NCBI GenBank assembly: GCA_947504045.1
Contig: CANNFY010000001.1
Location: 496,001 to 560,000, forward strand
DNA: 64,000 nt
Reading direction: 5' to 3'
From: an uncultured Maribacter sp.
GTDB taxonomy: Bacteria; Bacteroidota; Bacteroidia; Flavobacteriales; Flavobacteriaceae
Positions 31,945 through 41,644 of the stretch are shown in pieces; position 1 is the stretch's first letter, and each line of letters opens with the position of its first letter. Both the position numbers and the translations under genes were made by a program. The notes beneath the pieces were generated by a model. It was not told the origin of the DNA. It worked only from the letters and a program-made list of their open reading frames with translations, and did no database searches.

Positions 31945-33822
31945 TTAGTTTGGTATTTTTTTTACTTTATCTAACCAAGTAAATTTTAAAATTACGGTGG
32001 TAATTATAAAGACTACTAGGGTAGTAAGTGTTTTTGGATAATCTCTTATCATAAAATATATAGGCAACAAAATCATACTAGATTGCCAAATAATACCAAC
32101 AACACAATTTAACATGTCTTCTATAAAACCTTTGTTTTTTGTTATGGTTTGGTCTTCTCTTTTAAGAGCTTTATAAACTGGTGTCCACCAACCCCACGGT
32201 CTAACATTAGCATAAAACTTTTTTAAGGTGCTTAAATTTGTAGCTGGTGTTAAAAAAGTACCCAAAAAAGAACCTGTTAAAGAGACTACAAATATGATTG
32301 GGAAATTATAGATTACTGGAATATGAGAAAAATCATAAAGCCAAGTACCAATTTCAAAACTAGCTTTATTTTGATCTATTAAATATTGAAGTGTAGCTAT
32401 TATTAATCCGGAAGTCATTCCCCAAAAATATCCCCAACCATTAAAACGCCACCAAATCCATTTTAAAAAATTAGAAGCTACATAACCTCCATAAAGTGCA
32501 CTGGTAATCCACAATGTTATAGAGTTAATAGAGTCTGCAAAAAAGCCCATTATTATACCTAATATTACTATAGCAAAAGAAGCAATATGGCTTGCTTTAA
32601 TATAATGCTTAGGCGTTTCTGATGGTTTGTAATATTTTTTATAAATATCATTTACAATATATGCTGGGCCCGAATTTACAAATGCAGAAAAGGTAGACAT
32701 AAATGCTGCCAAAAGGCCAGCTAACAATAACCCTTTAATACCTACTGGCACATGGTTATTAATAACGTTTGGCAAAATAATTTCTAAATCTGCAAGGCTT
32801 AAATTATTAGAAACCGCCATTGAAGGTGCTAAATAGACTAGAGCCAAAACCACAATTCCGGAGATAAGTAAATACCTTGGTATAAATAATATTAGGTTTG
32901 TAAATCCACTCATATATGCTGCTTCTTTTACAGACCTGGTAGATAAAATACGTTGCATGTCGTAACTTGGAGTTGGCCCTGCAACACTAGCAAAAAAGCC
33001 TTTAAAAAGACACATACCTATAAAAGCACCAAACATTTTATAGCCTTGGGTATCTATAAGGCTATTAAACGTGGCAAATTGCCCTGTCCAGGAGCCTTCT
33101 AATTTATTACCAAAAAATATGGTGCTCCATTCTGTTGATAGTATCGAATTTATTTCTACATCGGATACCGTAACAAATGCATAAACTGCAATTAAAATTC
33201 CTGCTACAACCATAATACCATATTGCAATACCTCTGTAGCAACTACAGAAAACATACCCCCTTTTATGGTATAAATAGTGGTTAAAAATATAATTAACAA
33301 AGCATAACTTTGACTTGAGGTTAGTAGCACTGCATCATTTAAAATAAGAGCAGCATCCCAAGGTAAAATTACAGTCATAAATTTACCAACACCTTCAAAA
33401 AAATAGGCTATAAAACCTATAGAAGCTACTATAGCAAATATAGCTACAATTAAGTGCGATGCTCTGCCTGCTTTATCATCACCAAAACGAGTTAATATCC
33501 ATTCAGACCCCGTCATAATATTAGAACGCCTAATCCAAATGGCTAAAAACACCATGATAAAAACTTGGTTCCATATAGGCCACATCCACATAAACATAAA
33601 ACTTTTTGCTCCGTATAGAAACAGAAGTCCTACCATCCACGCGGTTCCAGAAACATCGAACATTCCTGATCCATTACTTAATCCTAAATAGTACCATTTT
33701 ATAGTTTTTCCTCCTAAAAAATAAGAGTCTAATCCTTTTGAAGCTTGTTTAGATACCCATACACCAACACCAACAGTTATTACAATATAGAGTACTATTA
33801 TTAAAATATCTATAGTATCCAT
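31945..33822 (-). CDS. Sodium:solute symporter (SSS family)
   Basis: Many TM segments, 'LDSYFLGGKTIKWYYLGLSNGSGMFDVSGTAWMVGLLFLYG'. Start placed at MDTIDILIIV (33822); the ORF-track M at 33849 would overlap the GH92 gene. Confidence 0.92.
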   Translation of the reverse strand: MDTIDILIIVLYIVITVGVGVWVSKQASKGLDSYFLGGKTIKWYYLGLSNGSGMFDVSGTAWMVGLLFLYGAKSFMFMWMWPIWNQVFIMVFLAIWIRRSNIMTGSEWILTRFGDDKAGRASHLIVAIFAIVASIGFIAYFFEGVGKFMTVILPWDAALILNDAVLLTSSQSYALLIIFLTTIYTIKGGMFSVVATEVLQYGIMVVAGILIAVYAFVTVSDVEINSILSTEWSTIFFGNKLEGSWTGQFATFNSLIDTQGYKMFGAFIGMCLFKGFFASVAGPTPSYDMQRILSTRSVKEAAYMSGFTNLILFIPRYLLISGIVVLALVYLAPSMAVSNNLSLADLEIILPNVINNHVPVGIKGLLLAGLLAAFMSTFSAFVNSGPAYIVNDIYKKYYKPSETPKHYIKASHIASFAIVILGIIMGFFADSINSITLWITSALYGGYVASNFLKWIWWRFNGWGYFWGMTSGLIIATLQYLIDQNKASFEIGTWLYDFSHIPVIYNFPIIFVVSLTGSFLGTFLTPATNLSTLKKFYANVRPWGWWTPVYKALKREDQTITKNKGFIEDMLNCVVGIIWQSSMILLPIYFMIRDYPKTLTTLVVFIITTVILKFTWLDKVKKIPN

Positions 33823-36077
33823 TAGTCTTGTTTTTGGTTTATCCCCCAATTTTTATTTGGAGTATTCCCCATTACAAAATGAAGTGTACCACCATTTAAA
33901 ATTGCTTTATGAGAAAGTGTTGTTTTATTAAATTCTTTACTATTAAGAGTAGCAGATTGAATGTAGATATTTTTATCTGAAACATTTTCTGCTTCTATAG
34001 TAAAATCTACACCCTCTTGAAGATGTATTGTAGCGTTTTCAAAAATTGGGCTTCCAATTTCATATTCTGTAGAAGCTGGATTTAAAGGATACAATCCTAT
34101 AGAACTTAATATATACCATGCACTCATTTGTCCACAATCTTCATTACCACTTAATCCGTTTGGTGTAGTATTATATTGCGTGTCCATTATATGGCGAGAC
34201 CAATATTGGGTTCGCCAGGGTTTTTCGGCATGGTTAAACATATAAGCTATATGGTGGCTTGGCTCATTACCATGCGCATATTGCCCAATTAAACCAGAAA
34301 TATCTGCAGAAATATTGTCTCCAGTAATTTCTGAGCTTTCTGTAAATAGTTGCTCTAACCTATCGGCAAAAATTGTATTTCCTCCGTGTAACTTTATTAC
34401 TTTATCTACATTATGCGGTACAAACCAACTATGTTGCCATGCGTTACCCTCGGTATAATCTGTATGCTCTCTATGATTAGAATACTTAGGATCAAAAGGC
34501 GTATGCCAAGTTTTACCATCATCGGCTTTACCACGCATAAAACCAGTTTCAAAATCAAATAAATGCTGGTATGCTGTAGATCGGTTTAAAAAATAATAAT
34601 AGTCTTCTTCTTTATTTAAGGCTTTTGCCATTTGTGCAATACACCAATCGTCATAAGCATACTCAAGAGTTATAGTTACAGACTCATCTAACAAATTATA
34701 AGGTATATAACCATACTTTTTGTAATAATTTAATCCTCGCTCATCATTATTTAACATTGTATTTTTCATGGCTTCATAGGCTACTTCAGCATCAAAACCT
34801 CCAATACCCTTTAAGTATGCTTCTACAATTACAGGAATAGAGTGGTAACCTGTCATTGTATTTGTTTCGTTACCATACAATGTCCATACTGGTAATATTT
34901 CTTTTGTTTTATAAAATTCTAACATTGTATTTGTAATGTCTGAAACCTTATCTGGAGCAATTAATGTTAATAATGGATGTTCTGCTCTAAAAGTATCCCA
35001 AAGAGAAAGGGTAGAATAAGCGGTATAGGAATTTGCCGTAACTATAGTATCATTTTCTTTTCTAAACTGCCCATTTTTATCACCAAATGTTACTGGAGCT
35101 AGTTGAGAATGATACAAGGCTGTGTAAAAAATTGTTTTAAGAGAGTCTACACTTGTTTCTACTTTAATTTTAGACAATGCTGTATTCCAATCTTCTTCGG
35201 CTTTATTTTTTACAACATCAAAATTAAAATCTCCATTATCTAAATTATCTTTTGCATTTGCAACACTTACAGAAGACAAAGCTACTTTTACTAAAAGTTC
35301 TTTATTTTCTTCCGAATTAAAAAATAATTGAGCCGCAGTTTTTGTTCCTGTAGACACCGAGTTTTCAATAATTTTATTGTCCGAAACTAAGTTATACTCC
35401 GTAATTGGTTTTGAAAATTTTGCCACAAAAAATACTTTCTGATTTTTTGCCCAACCTTTACTAAAACGATAACCTGATACCGTATAAGCATCTTCAAAAT
35501 GTAAAGAGGTATGTATTGCTTTGTCCCAATTTATTCCAAAACCTAAATCTATAATTATTGCTTGAGGGTCTTTTTTAGTAAATGTATATTTGTGTAACGC
35601 ACTTCTTAAAGAGGTAGTAACTTCTGCATTTATATTATGGTCTTCTAAAAAAACTTGATAATAACCAGGTGTTGCTTTTTCGTTTTTATGGCTGTATTTA
35701 GAAGCATAGGCAAGAGAATCTCTAGAACTTGGCGTTATAGTTAAATCTACTTTCTTATTAATAGGCATTATTAAAACATCTGCCAAATCTCCAATACCTG
35801 TTCCACTTAAACTTAAATGACTAAAACCTACCATAACAGAATCGGAATAATGGTAGCCAGAACACCAATCCCATTTACTAATTCCATTAATAGGGCTAAC
35901 CTGTAACATACCAAAAGGAACAGTTGCTCCTGGATAAGTATGCCCATGACCTCCGGTTCCTATAAAGGGATCCACATAACTACTTAATGCTTTTTTATTT
36001 ACATTATTTTCTTTTTGTGTTGTAGTGCAACTAACAACACAAAATACAAGCAGATATAGTAGTGTATTGGTCTTCAT
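33822..36077 (-). CDS. GH92 alpha-mannosidase, lipoprotein
   Basis: 'YVDPFIGTGGHGHTYPGATVPFGMLQVSP', 'GFSHLSLSGTGIGDLADVL', 'SLWDTFRAEHPLLTL', 'GNEDCGQMSAWYILSSIGLYPLNP'. Start MKTNTLLYLLVFCVVSC at 36077 gives a proper lipoprotein signal. Confidence 0.94.
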   Translation of the reverse strand: MKTNTLLYLLVFCVVSCTTTQKENNVNKKALSSYVDPFIGTGGHGHTYPGATVPFGMLQVSPINGISKWDWCSGYHYSDSVMVGFSHLSLSGTGIGDLADVLIMPINKKVDLTITPSSRDSLAYASKYSHKNEKATPGYYQVFLEDHNINAEVTTSLRSALHKYTFTKKDPQAIIIDLGFGINWDKAIHTSLHFEDAYTVSGYRFSKGWAKNQKVFFVAKFSKPITEYNLVSDNKIIENSVSTGTKTAAQLFFNSEENKELLVKVALSSVSVANAKDNLDNGDFNFDVVKNKAEEDWNTALSKIKVETSVDSLKTIFYTALYHSQLAPVTFGDKNGQFRKENDTIVTANSYTAYSTLSLWDTFRAEHPLLTLIAPDKVSDITNTMLEFYKTKEILPVWTLYGNETNTMTGYHSIPVIVEAYLKGIGGFDAEVAYEAMKNTMLNNDERGLNYYKKYGYIPYNLLDESVTITLEYAYDDWCIAQMAKALNKEEDYYYFLNRSTAYQHLFDFETGFMRGKADDGKTWHTPFDPKYSNHREHTDYTEGNAWQHSWFVPHNVDKVIKLHGGNTIFADRLEQLFTESSEITGDNISADISGLIGQYAHGNEPSHHIAYMFNHAEKPWRTQYWSRHIMDTQYNTTPNGLSGNEDCGQMSAWYILSSIGLYPLNPASTEYEIGSPIFENATIHLQEGVDFTIEAENVSDKNIYIQSATLNSKEFNKTTLSHKAILNGGTLHFVMGNTPNKNWGINQKQD

Positions 36078-36115
36078 ATAGTGGTTTGGTAGATTAACTA
36101 TATAAAAATTCATAA

Positions 36116-36146
36116 ATTTAAACGGTAATGAAAGTTATTTAGACGG
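36116..36146. promoter_or_regulatory. Candidate LytTR-type direct repeat (ATTTAAACGG-N11-ATTTAGACGG, 21-bp period)
   Basis: Two near-identical 10-mers at 36116-36125 and 36137-36146, exactly 21 bp apart, between the divergent GH92 and histidine kinase genes. Confidence 0.6.
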
Positions 36147-36177
36147 ATGACATCTTAACAAAGCTAAACATCAAAAA

Positions 36178-37266
36178 ATGAAATTTATCACAAATAATTT
36201 ATATAAGGTTTCGATAAAACACCATATTCTTTTTTGGTTAGTATACTTTACACTTAATACATTAAGGTGGGGAAGCTATTTTGATGATGATTCTTTTGAA
36301 AATTATTTTCTTTCTCCATACTTCTATTCTTTTAAAACAAACTTACTGGGTTTCTTAATTCATATTGCATTAACTTATTTTAATATTTACTTTTTAATGC
36401 CAAAGTTTGTTTTTAAAAAAAGATACCTTTCTTACGTAGTAATTATTCTTTCTGCAATTTTTTTAATGGTAGTTTTTAAATTTAATGTTACCTATTTTTT
36501 TGTAAGTCAGAATGTATGGCCAGAAGGCCCAGAAGCTACAAATACCATGACTCTTAACTACATTATACAAATGATGTTTGGAGAACTTTACGTAATAACT
36601 TTTGCCACAGCAATTAAAATAACTTTAGATTTTTTAAAAGAACACCAACGTGTAGCAAATCTGGAAAAAGCTCAATTAGAAACCGAACTTCTATTTCTTA
36701 AAACACAAATATCTCCGCACTTTTTCTTTAACACTCTTAATAACATTTACTCTTTGTCTGTTGAAAAATCTAAAAAAACGCCTAAAATAATACTAATGCT
36801 TTCTGAGCTAATGCGCTATTTACTATATGAAACAAAAAACAAAAGGCAGTCTTTAGAAAAGGAAATACTTTGCATACAAAACTATTTAGACTTAGAACGA
36901 ATTAGGCATAATGATGAGTTAGAAATAGACATGTCAATCTCCGGAGAAATTCAAGATAAAGAGATTGCTCCCATTTTATTATTATCCTTTATAGAAAATG
37001 CATTTAAACATGGCGTAAATAAAAACATTGGAGAAGTAAAAATAGATATTGATTTTTCTATTAAAAATGACTATCTTTTTTTCACAATAACCAATCCTAT
37101 GCCCAAAAAATCTAAAATTGAAGATAAATTAAACAAATCTAGCGGCATAGGATTAGAAAACGTAAAAAAAAGGCTAGCTTTAGGCTATAATAAAAACGAC
37201 TATAACCTTAGTATTAGCAACAACAACGATATGTTTATCGTAAAACTCAAAATTAAAGTATCATGA
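36178..37266 (+). CDS. LytS/YehU-type sensor histidine kinase
   Basis: Four N-terminal TM segments; 'FLKTQISPHFFFNTLNNIYSL' His_kinase motif; 'IENAFKHGVNK' and 'GIGLENVKKRL' ATPase boxes. Confidence 0.95.
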   Translation: MKFITNNLYKVSIKHHILFWLVYFTLNTLRWGSYFDDDSFENYFLSPYFYSFKTNLLGFLIHIALTYFNIYFLMPKFVFKKRYLSYVVIILSAIFLMVVFKFNVTYFFVSQNVWPEGPEATNTMTLNYIIQMMFGELYVITFATAIKITLDFLKEHQRVANLEKAQLETELLFLKTQISPHFFFNTLNNIYSLSVEKSKKTPKIILMLSELMRYLLYETKNKRQSLEKEILCIQNYLDLERIRHNDELEIDMSISGEIQDKEIAPILLLSFIENAFKHGVNKNIGEVKIDIDFSIKNDYLFFTITNPMPKKSKIEDKLNKSSGIGLENVKKRLALGYNKNDYNLSISNNNDMFIVKLKIKVS

Positions 37267-37973
37267 AAATAAATTCCCTAATTATTGATGATGAGCCTTT
37301 AGCTATTAATGTAATTAAAAACTATTTACAACAAATAGACGATTTTGAGATTTCGAATACATTTAATAATGCCATAGAAGCTTTAAATTTTTTAAAAAGC
37401 AACACTGTTGACCTTATTTTTTTAGACATAAACATGCCTGTATTAGACGGCATAAACTTTATAAAAAGTTTAGAAAAACCACCGTTAATAATTATAACTA
37501 GTGCCTATGACGAGTTTGCGCTAGAAACATACGAACTAGATGTTTTAGACTATTTAATAAAACCTATTGAGTTTCCAAGGTTTATGAAAGCTCTTAATAA
37601 GGTTAATAGAAGATTAGAGAATAATACAAGCTTACATAAAAGTACTAAAGACAGACCTTATATTTTTGTTAAGATTGACAAAAAGAAAATGAAAAAAATA
37701 TTCTTAGATGAAATTTTAATAATTAAGTCTTTAAAAGATTATTTAAACATTAACACTACAACAGGAAAGTATATAATACACAGTACCTTATCCGATTTTA
37801 CAGACTTACTACCTTCCGATGATTTTATAAGAATACACCGCTCTTATACGGTGGCCATAAAAAAAATTGACACTGTTGAAGGAAACAGTGTAGAAATTGA
37901 TGGTTTTAGATACGTAATTGGAAGATCATACATTGAAGAAGTAAAAGAAAAAATACTTAACTCTGCAATTTAA
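37263..37973 (+). CDS. LytTR-family response regulator
   Basis: Receiver 'IIDDEPLAINVI', 'DLIFLDINMPVLDGI', 'DYLIKPIEFPRF'; LytTR 'FVKIDKKKMKKIFLDEILIIKSLKDYLNI', 'FIRIHRSYTVAIKKI'; overlaps HK stop (ATGA). Confidence 0.95.
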   Translation: MKINSLIIDDEPLAINVIKNYLQQIDDFEISNTFNNAIEALNFLKSNTVDLIFLDINMPVLDGINFIKSLEKPPLIIITSAYDEFALETYELDVLDYLIKPIEFPRFMKALNKVNRRLENNTSLHKSTKDRPYIFVKIDKKKMKKIFLDEILIIKSLKDYLNINTTTGKYIIHSTLSDFTDLLPSDDFIRIHRSYTVAIKKIDTVEGNSVEIDGFRYVIGRSYIEEVKEKILNSAI

Positions 37974-38038
37974 ACTTTCGTTAAATATTACTTAATTAGT
38001 ATATTTTTTAGAAATATATAATGTTTATCCACATATTC

Positions 38039-38058
38039 GTTCATTTACGTATATGAAC
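38039..38058. repeat. 20-bp near-perfect palindrome GTTCATTTACGTATATGAAC
   Basis: Inverted repeat GTTCAT-T-TACGTA-T-ATGAAC with a single mismatched pair, in the RR-SusC intergenic region. Confidence 0.6.
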
Positions 38059-38120
38059 AACCCTTTTTATTGCATTATAAGCTATTAATACACCTTTTTG
38101 TTACATAGTTTTTAATAATT

Positions 38121-38188
38121 ATTAGTCGAAGTCCTGAAGTTACTGGTCGAAATTTTTGATTCTTTAACATTTAGAATATATAAGTTTA
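38121..38188 (+). promoter_or_regulatory. Candidate LytTR direct repeat abutting a Bacteroidetes-type promoter upstream of SusC
   Basis: ATTAGTCGAA (38121-38130) and ACTGGTCGAA (38142-38151), 21-bp period, followed by TTTG (38155-38158)-N22-TAAGTTTA (38181-38188) resembling TTTG/TAnnTTTG. Confidence 0.55.
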
Positions 38189-38335
38189 AGAATTAATTAA
38201 CCAAAACTCATACAATATATTTTTTAAAAAAATTTAAATGCCAATGAAAGAAAAACTAACTAACAAAAAAACATTTAATAAAAAAACAATTCATTTTTTA
38301 TTAAAAAAACAATAACTAATTAATACCAAACATTT

Positions 38336-41300
38336 ATGAAAATTAAAATAAAGAACAATTTTTTTTCATGTAACAAAAAGGTTTTCTCACTCGTATTAAA
38401 AACCTTTATTTTTTCAAGTATTATTGCAATATATGGGTATACACCAAATATGTATAGTGCTTCAAAAAAAGTAACTGCAATTTGGCAAGAACAAATTAGT
38501 GGTACAGTTACAGACAATAATGGTATTCCAATACCAGGAGTTAACATTCTTGTAAAAGGAACTACTAATGGAGTACAGACAGACTTTGATGGAAACTTTA
38601 CCATATCTTCTTCACAAGAGGATACTATATTAATTTTCTCTTATATAGGGTATGCAACAAAAGAAGTTAGTACAAACAACCAAACTAATATTACCGTTGT
38701 TTTAGAAGAAGATATTTCTGAGCTAGATGAGGTTATAGTAGTAGGTTATGGTACTCAGAAAAAAGTAAACTTAACTGCAGCAGTTTCTCAAGTAGGTGCA
38801 GAAGTTTTTGAAAACAGAGCTACTGCAAATGCATTTAGATCATTACAAGGTACTGTACCTGGTTTAGTAATATCTAACTCTGTATCTGGTGGAGAACCAG
38901 GAGCTGAATCTGAAATTAACATTCGTGGTTTTGTTACTGTAAATTCTGATGGAAATATAGATGACGCTGGACCACTAGTACTTGTAGATGGTATAGAAAT
39001 GAGTTTAAATGATATTGATCCAGAAGATATAGAATCTGTTTCTGTATTAAAAGATGCGGCAGCAGCTTCTATTTATGGTTCTCGTGCAGCTGGTGGTGCT
39101 GTTTTAGTAACTACTAAAAGCGGTAAAAATTCCAATGGAAAAGTAAGAATTAATTATAGTAATAATTTTTCGCTTACAAAACCTACCAAATGGCCTAAAA
39201 GTGCGAGCCCTATAGACTTTGCATATACAATAAACGATGCACGTACAAATAACTTACAAAATCCATATTATGATGAAACCGATTTAGCAAATATTAGAGC
39301 TAATATGGCAGATCCAGGTAGTGCGCCATCTATACAAGGTAATGCCGCTGGAACAAACTGGGCATATGGTACTATTGGAATAGAAGGTACAGGTGCTACA
39401 AACTGGGATGAAATAGTATTTAAAGATTGGGCAGAAAGACACAAACATAACTTAAGTATAAGTGGTGGAACCGAAGATTTAAATTATTATCTTTCTGGTG
39501 GTATTTATGATGAAGGTGGTTTATTAGCTGTAGGGAATGAATCTTACCAAAGATATAATTTAGACGCTAAACTATCTGCAAAAGCTAATAATTGGTTAAC
39601 CTTAGAGTTATTAACTAAAGTACGTAAAAGTAATAGTGATTTTCCAACAGAAACAAATGTAAATACTGTTTTTTGGAATAAATCTAGAGTTCTTGATTTA
39701 ATTACCAAGTTAAAACCAACTTTACCACAAGTTGACCCTATTTATGGAGAAGAGTTATTACAACACTCTTACTACCCATTCTGGGATAACCAAAGAGTAA
39801 AAGCTACCAATAACCAATTAGTTATTATCCCTAAAGTAATTATTGAGCCTATAAAAGACTTAAAATTAACAGCTCAGTTTAATTACAAGAGAGATAATAA
39901 TTTACAAGAAATAATTATTAAATCTAGCCAAATTGTTGTGCCAAATGGTTTAGTAGATAGAATTGCACAAGAAAACACAAGGTACAGACCAACCTTTATA
40001 CAACAAGATTATTTTTCTCCAAACATTTATGCTACCTATGATAAATCTATAAACGGTCATAATTTTAATGCTACTGTAGGATACCAAAGCGAATTAAATG
40101 AATATCGTTCCTTAGGTGGAGATACCGATTATTTAATTACAGATAATGTTGTATCTATAAATTCATCTTTAGATGATGATCAATTAGTTAATGAAGAAAT
40201 AACTCATTGGGCTCTTCAGAGTGTATTTAGTAGATTTAGATATAACTACAAAGAAAAGTATTTATTTGAAGTTAGCTATCGTAGAGATGGATCTTCAAGA
40301 TTTGCACCAGATGATAGATGGGCAGGATTCCCAAGTTATTCTGTAGGATATAATGTAGCAAAAGAAGATTTTTGGCCTTTAGACGCTGTTAGTACCTTTA
40401 AGCTTAGAGGTTCTTATGGTACCTTAGGAAACCAGAACGTTCAAAACTATTTATATCTTAATACTATAGATATTAACACTTCTTCTTTTTTAATAGATGG
40501 TGTTAGAGAAAACCAATCTTCAACTCCAGGTATTGGAACAGAGTCCTTAACTTGGGAAACCGTTAAAACAACCGATATTGGTTTTGATTTAACTGCATTT
40601 AATCGCAAATTAGATGTTGGTTTCTCTTGGTATAGAACAGACATAGAAGGTATGGCTGCCCAAGGGGTAGATTTACCAGCACAATTAGGAACAACTGCAC
40701 CATTTACAAACATAGGTACCTCTAGAGTACAAGGTTGGGAAGTAGAAGCAACATGGAGACAACAATTAGGTGATGATTTAAGTTTTAGCTTAAGAGGTGT
40801 ATTATCGGATTATAAAAGAACTATTGTAGAATATCCTAATGAAAATAATAGCCTAGCTTTAGCACATTATTCTGGTAAAGATTTAGGAGAAATTTGGGGA
40901 TACCAAACAGATGGTTTATTCCAAACTAATGAAGAAGCTACAGCCTATACAGAAGCAGTAGACCAGTCTTTTATTAATGGTTTTGCATATGTAGCTGGAG
41001 ATTTAAAATATGTTGATACAGATAACAGTGGGGATATTAATAGAGGAGAAAACACAGTAGATGATTCTGGAGATTTACAAATTATTGGTAATTCTACTCC
41101 ACGATATCAATATTCTGGAAATTTAGCTGTAAACTATAAAAACTGGGATTTTAACGCTTTAGTACAAGGTGTTGGTAAAAGAGATGTACAGTTAAGAAGC
41201 CAAGGTTTTAGAGGGCCATCTAACGGGCCGTTCCATGCCTTTGTTTGGGAAGGTCATTTAGATTACTTTAGACCAGAAGATACTACAAACCCTTTAGGAG

Positions 41301-41626
41301 CAAATACAGATGCTTATTTTCCTAATCCATATTTAAATGGTGGAGGTAGAACTAACAAAAACTATAGTGTAAACACAACTCACTTTTTACAAAGTGCAGC
41401 TTACTTTAGACTTAAAAGTTTATCTATTGGTTATACCATACCTAGAGATGTTACTCGTAAAAGCAATATTGATAAAATACGTCTTTTCGCAACAGGAGAA
41501 AATTTATTTACCCAAACTGACTTGATGTTTTATGATCCAGAAGCTATTACATCGGGCTTAACGGGTAGTGCACAATCTTATCCACTATCTAAGATAGTAT
41601 CACTAGGATTAAATGTATCATTCTAA
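38336..41626 (+). CDS. SusC-like TonB-dependent outer membrane transporter
   Basis: 'ISGTVTDNNGIPIPGVNILVKGTTNGVQTDFDGNFTI', 'LDEVIVVGYGTQKKVNLTAAV', plug 'SVLKDAAAASIYGSRAAGGAVLVTTK'. Confidence 0.97.
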   Translation: MKIKIKNNFFSCNKKVFSLVLKTFIFSSIIAIYGYTPNMYSASKKVTAIWQEQISGTVTDNNGIPIPGVNILVKGTTNGVQTDFDGNFTISSSQEDTILIFSYIGYATKEVSTNNQTNITVVLEEDISELDEVIVVGYGTQKKVNLTAAVSQVGAEVFENRATANAFRSLQGTVPGLVISNSVSGGEPGAESEINIRGFVTVNSDGNIDDAGPLVLVDGIEMSLNDIDPEDIESVSVLKDAAAASIYGSRAAGGAVLVTTKSGKNSNGKVRINYSNNFSLTKPTKWPKSASPIDFAYTINDARTNNLQNPYYDETDLANIRANMADPGSAPSIQGNAAGTNWAYGTIGIEGTGATNWDEIVFKDWAERHKHNLSISGGTEDLNYYLSGGIYDEGGLLAVGNESYQRYNLDAKLSAKANNWLTLELLTKVRKSNSDFPTETNVNTVFWNKSRVLDLITKLKPTLPQVDPIYGEELLQHSYYPFWDNQRVKATNNQLVIIPKVIIEPIKDLKLTAQFNYKRDNNLQEIIIKSSQIVVPNGLVDRIAQENTRYRPTFIQQDYFSPNIYATYDKSINGHNFNATVGYQSELNEYRSLGGDTDYLITDNVVSINSSLDDDQLVNEEITHWALQSVFSRFRYNYKEKYLFEVSYRRDGSSRFAPDDRWAGFPSYSVGYNVAKEDFWPLDAVSTFKLRGSYGTLGNQNVQNYLYLNTIDINTSSFLIDGVRENQSSTPGIGTESLTWETVKTTDIGFDLTAFNRKLDVGFSWYRTDIEGMAAQGVDLPAQLGTTAPFTNIGTSRVQGWEVEATWRQQLGDDLSFSLRGVLSDYKRTIVEYPNENNSLALAHYSGKDLGEIWGYQTDGLFQTNEEATAYTEAVDQSFINGFAYVAGDLKYVDTDNSGDINRGENTVDDSGDLQIIGNSTPRYQYSGNLAVNYKNWDFNALVQGVGKRDVQLRSQGFRGPSNGPFHAFVWEGHLDYFRPEDTTNPLGANTDAYFPNPYLNGGGRTNKNYSVNTTHFLQSAAYFRLKSLSIGYTIPRDVTRKSNIDKIRLFATGENLFTQTDLMFYDPEAITSGLTGSAQSYPLSKIVSLGLNVSF

Positions 41627-41644
41627 ACAAAAAAAGAAAGAATT

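Noticed and set aside
38320-38604. Minus-strand 94-aa ORF over the SusC start
   Set aside because: Antisense to SusC N-terminus and signal peptide; no family features.
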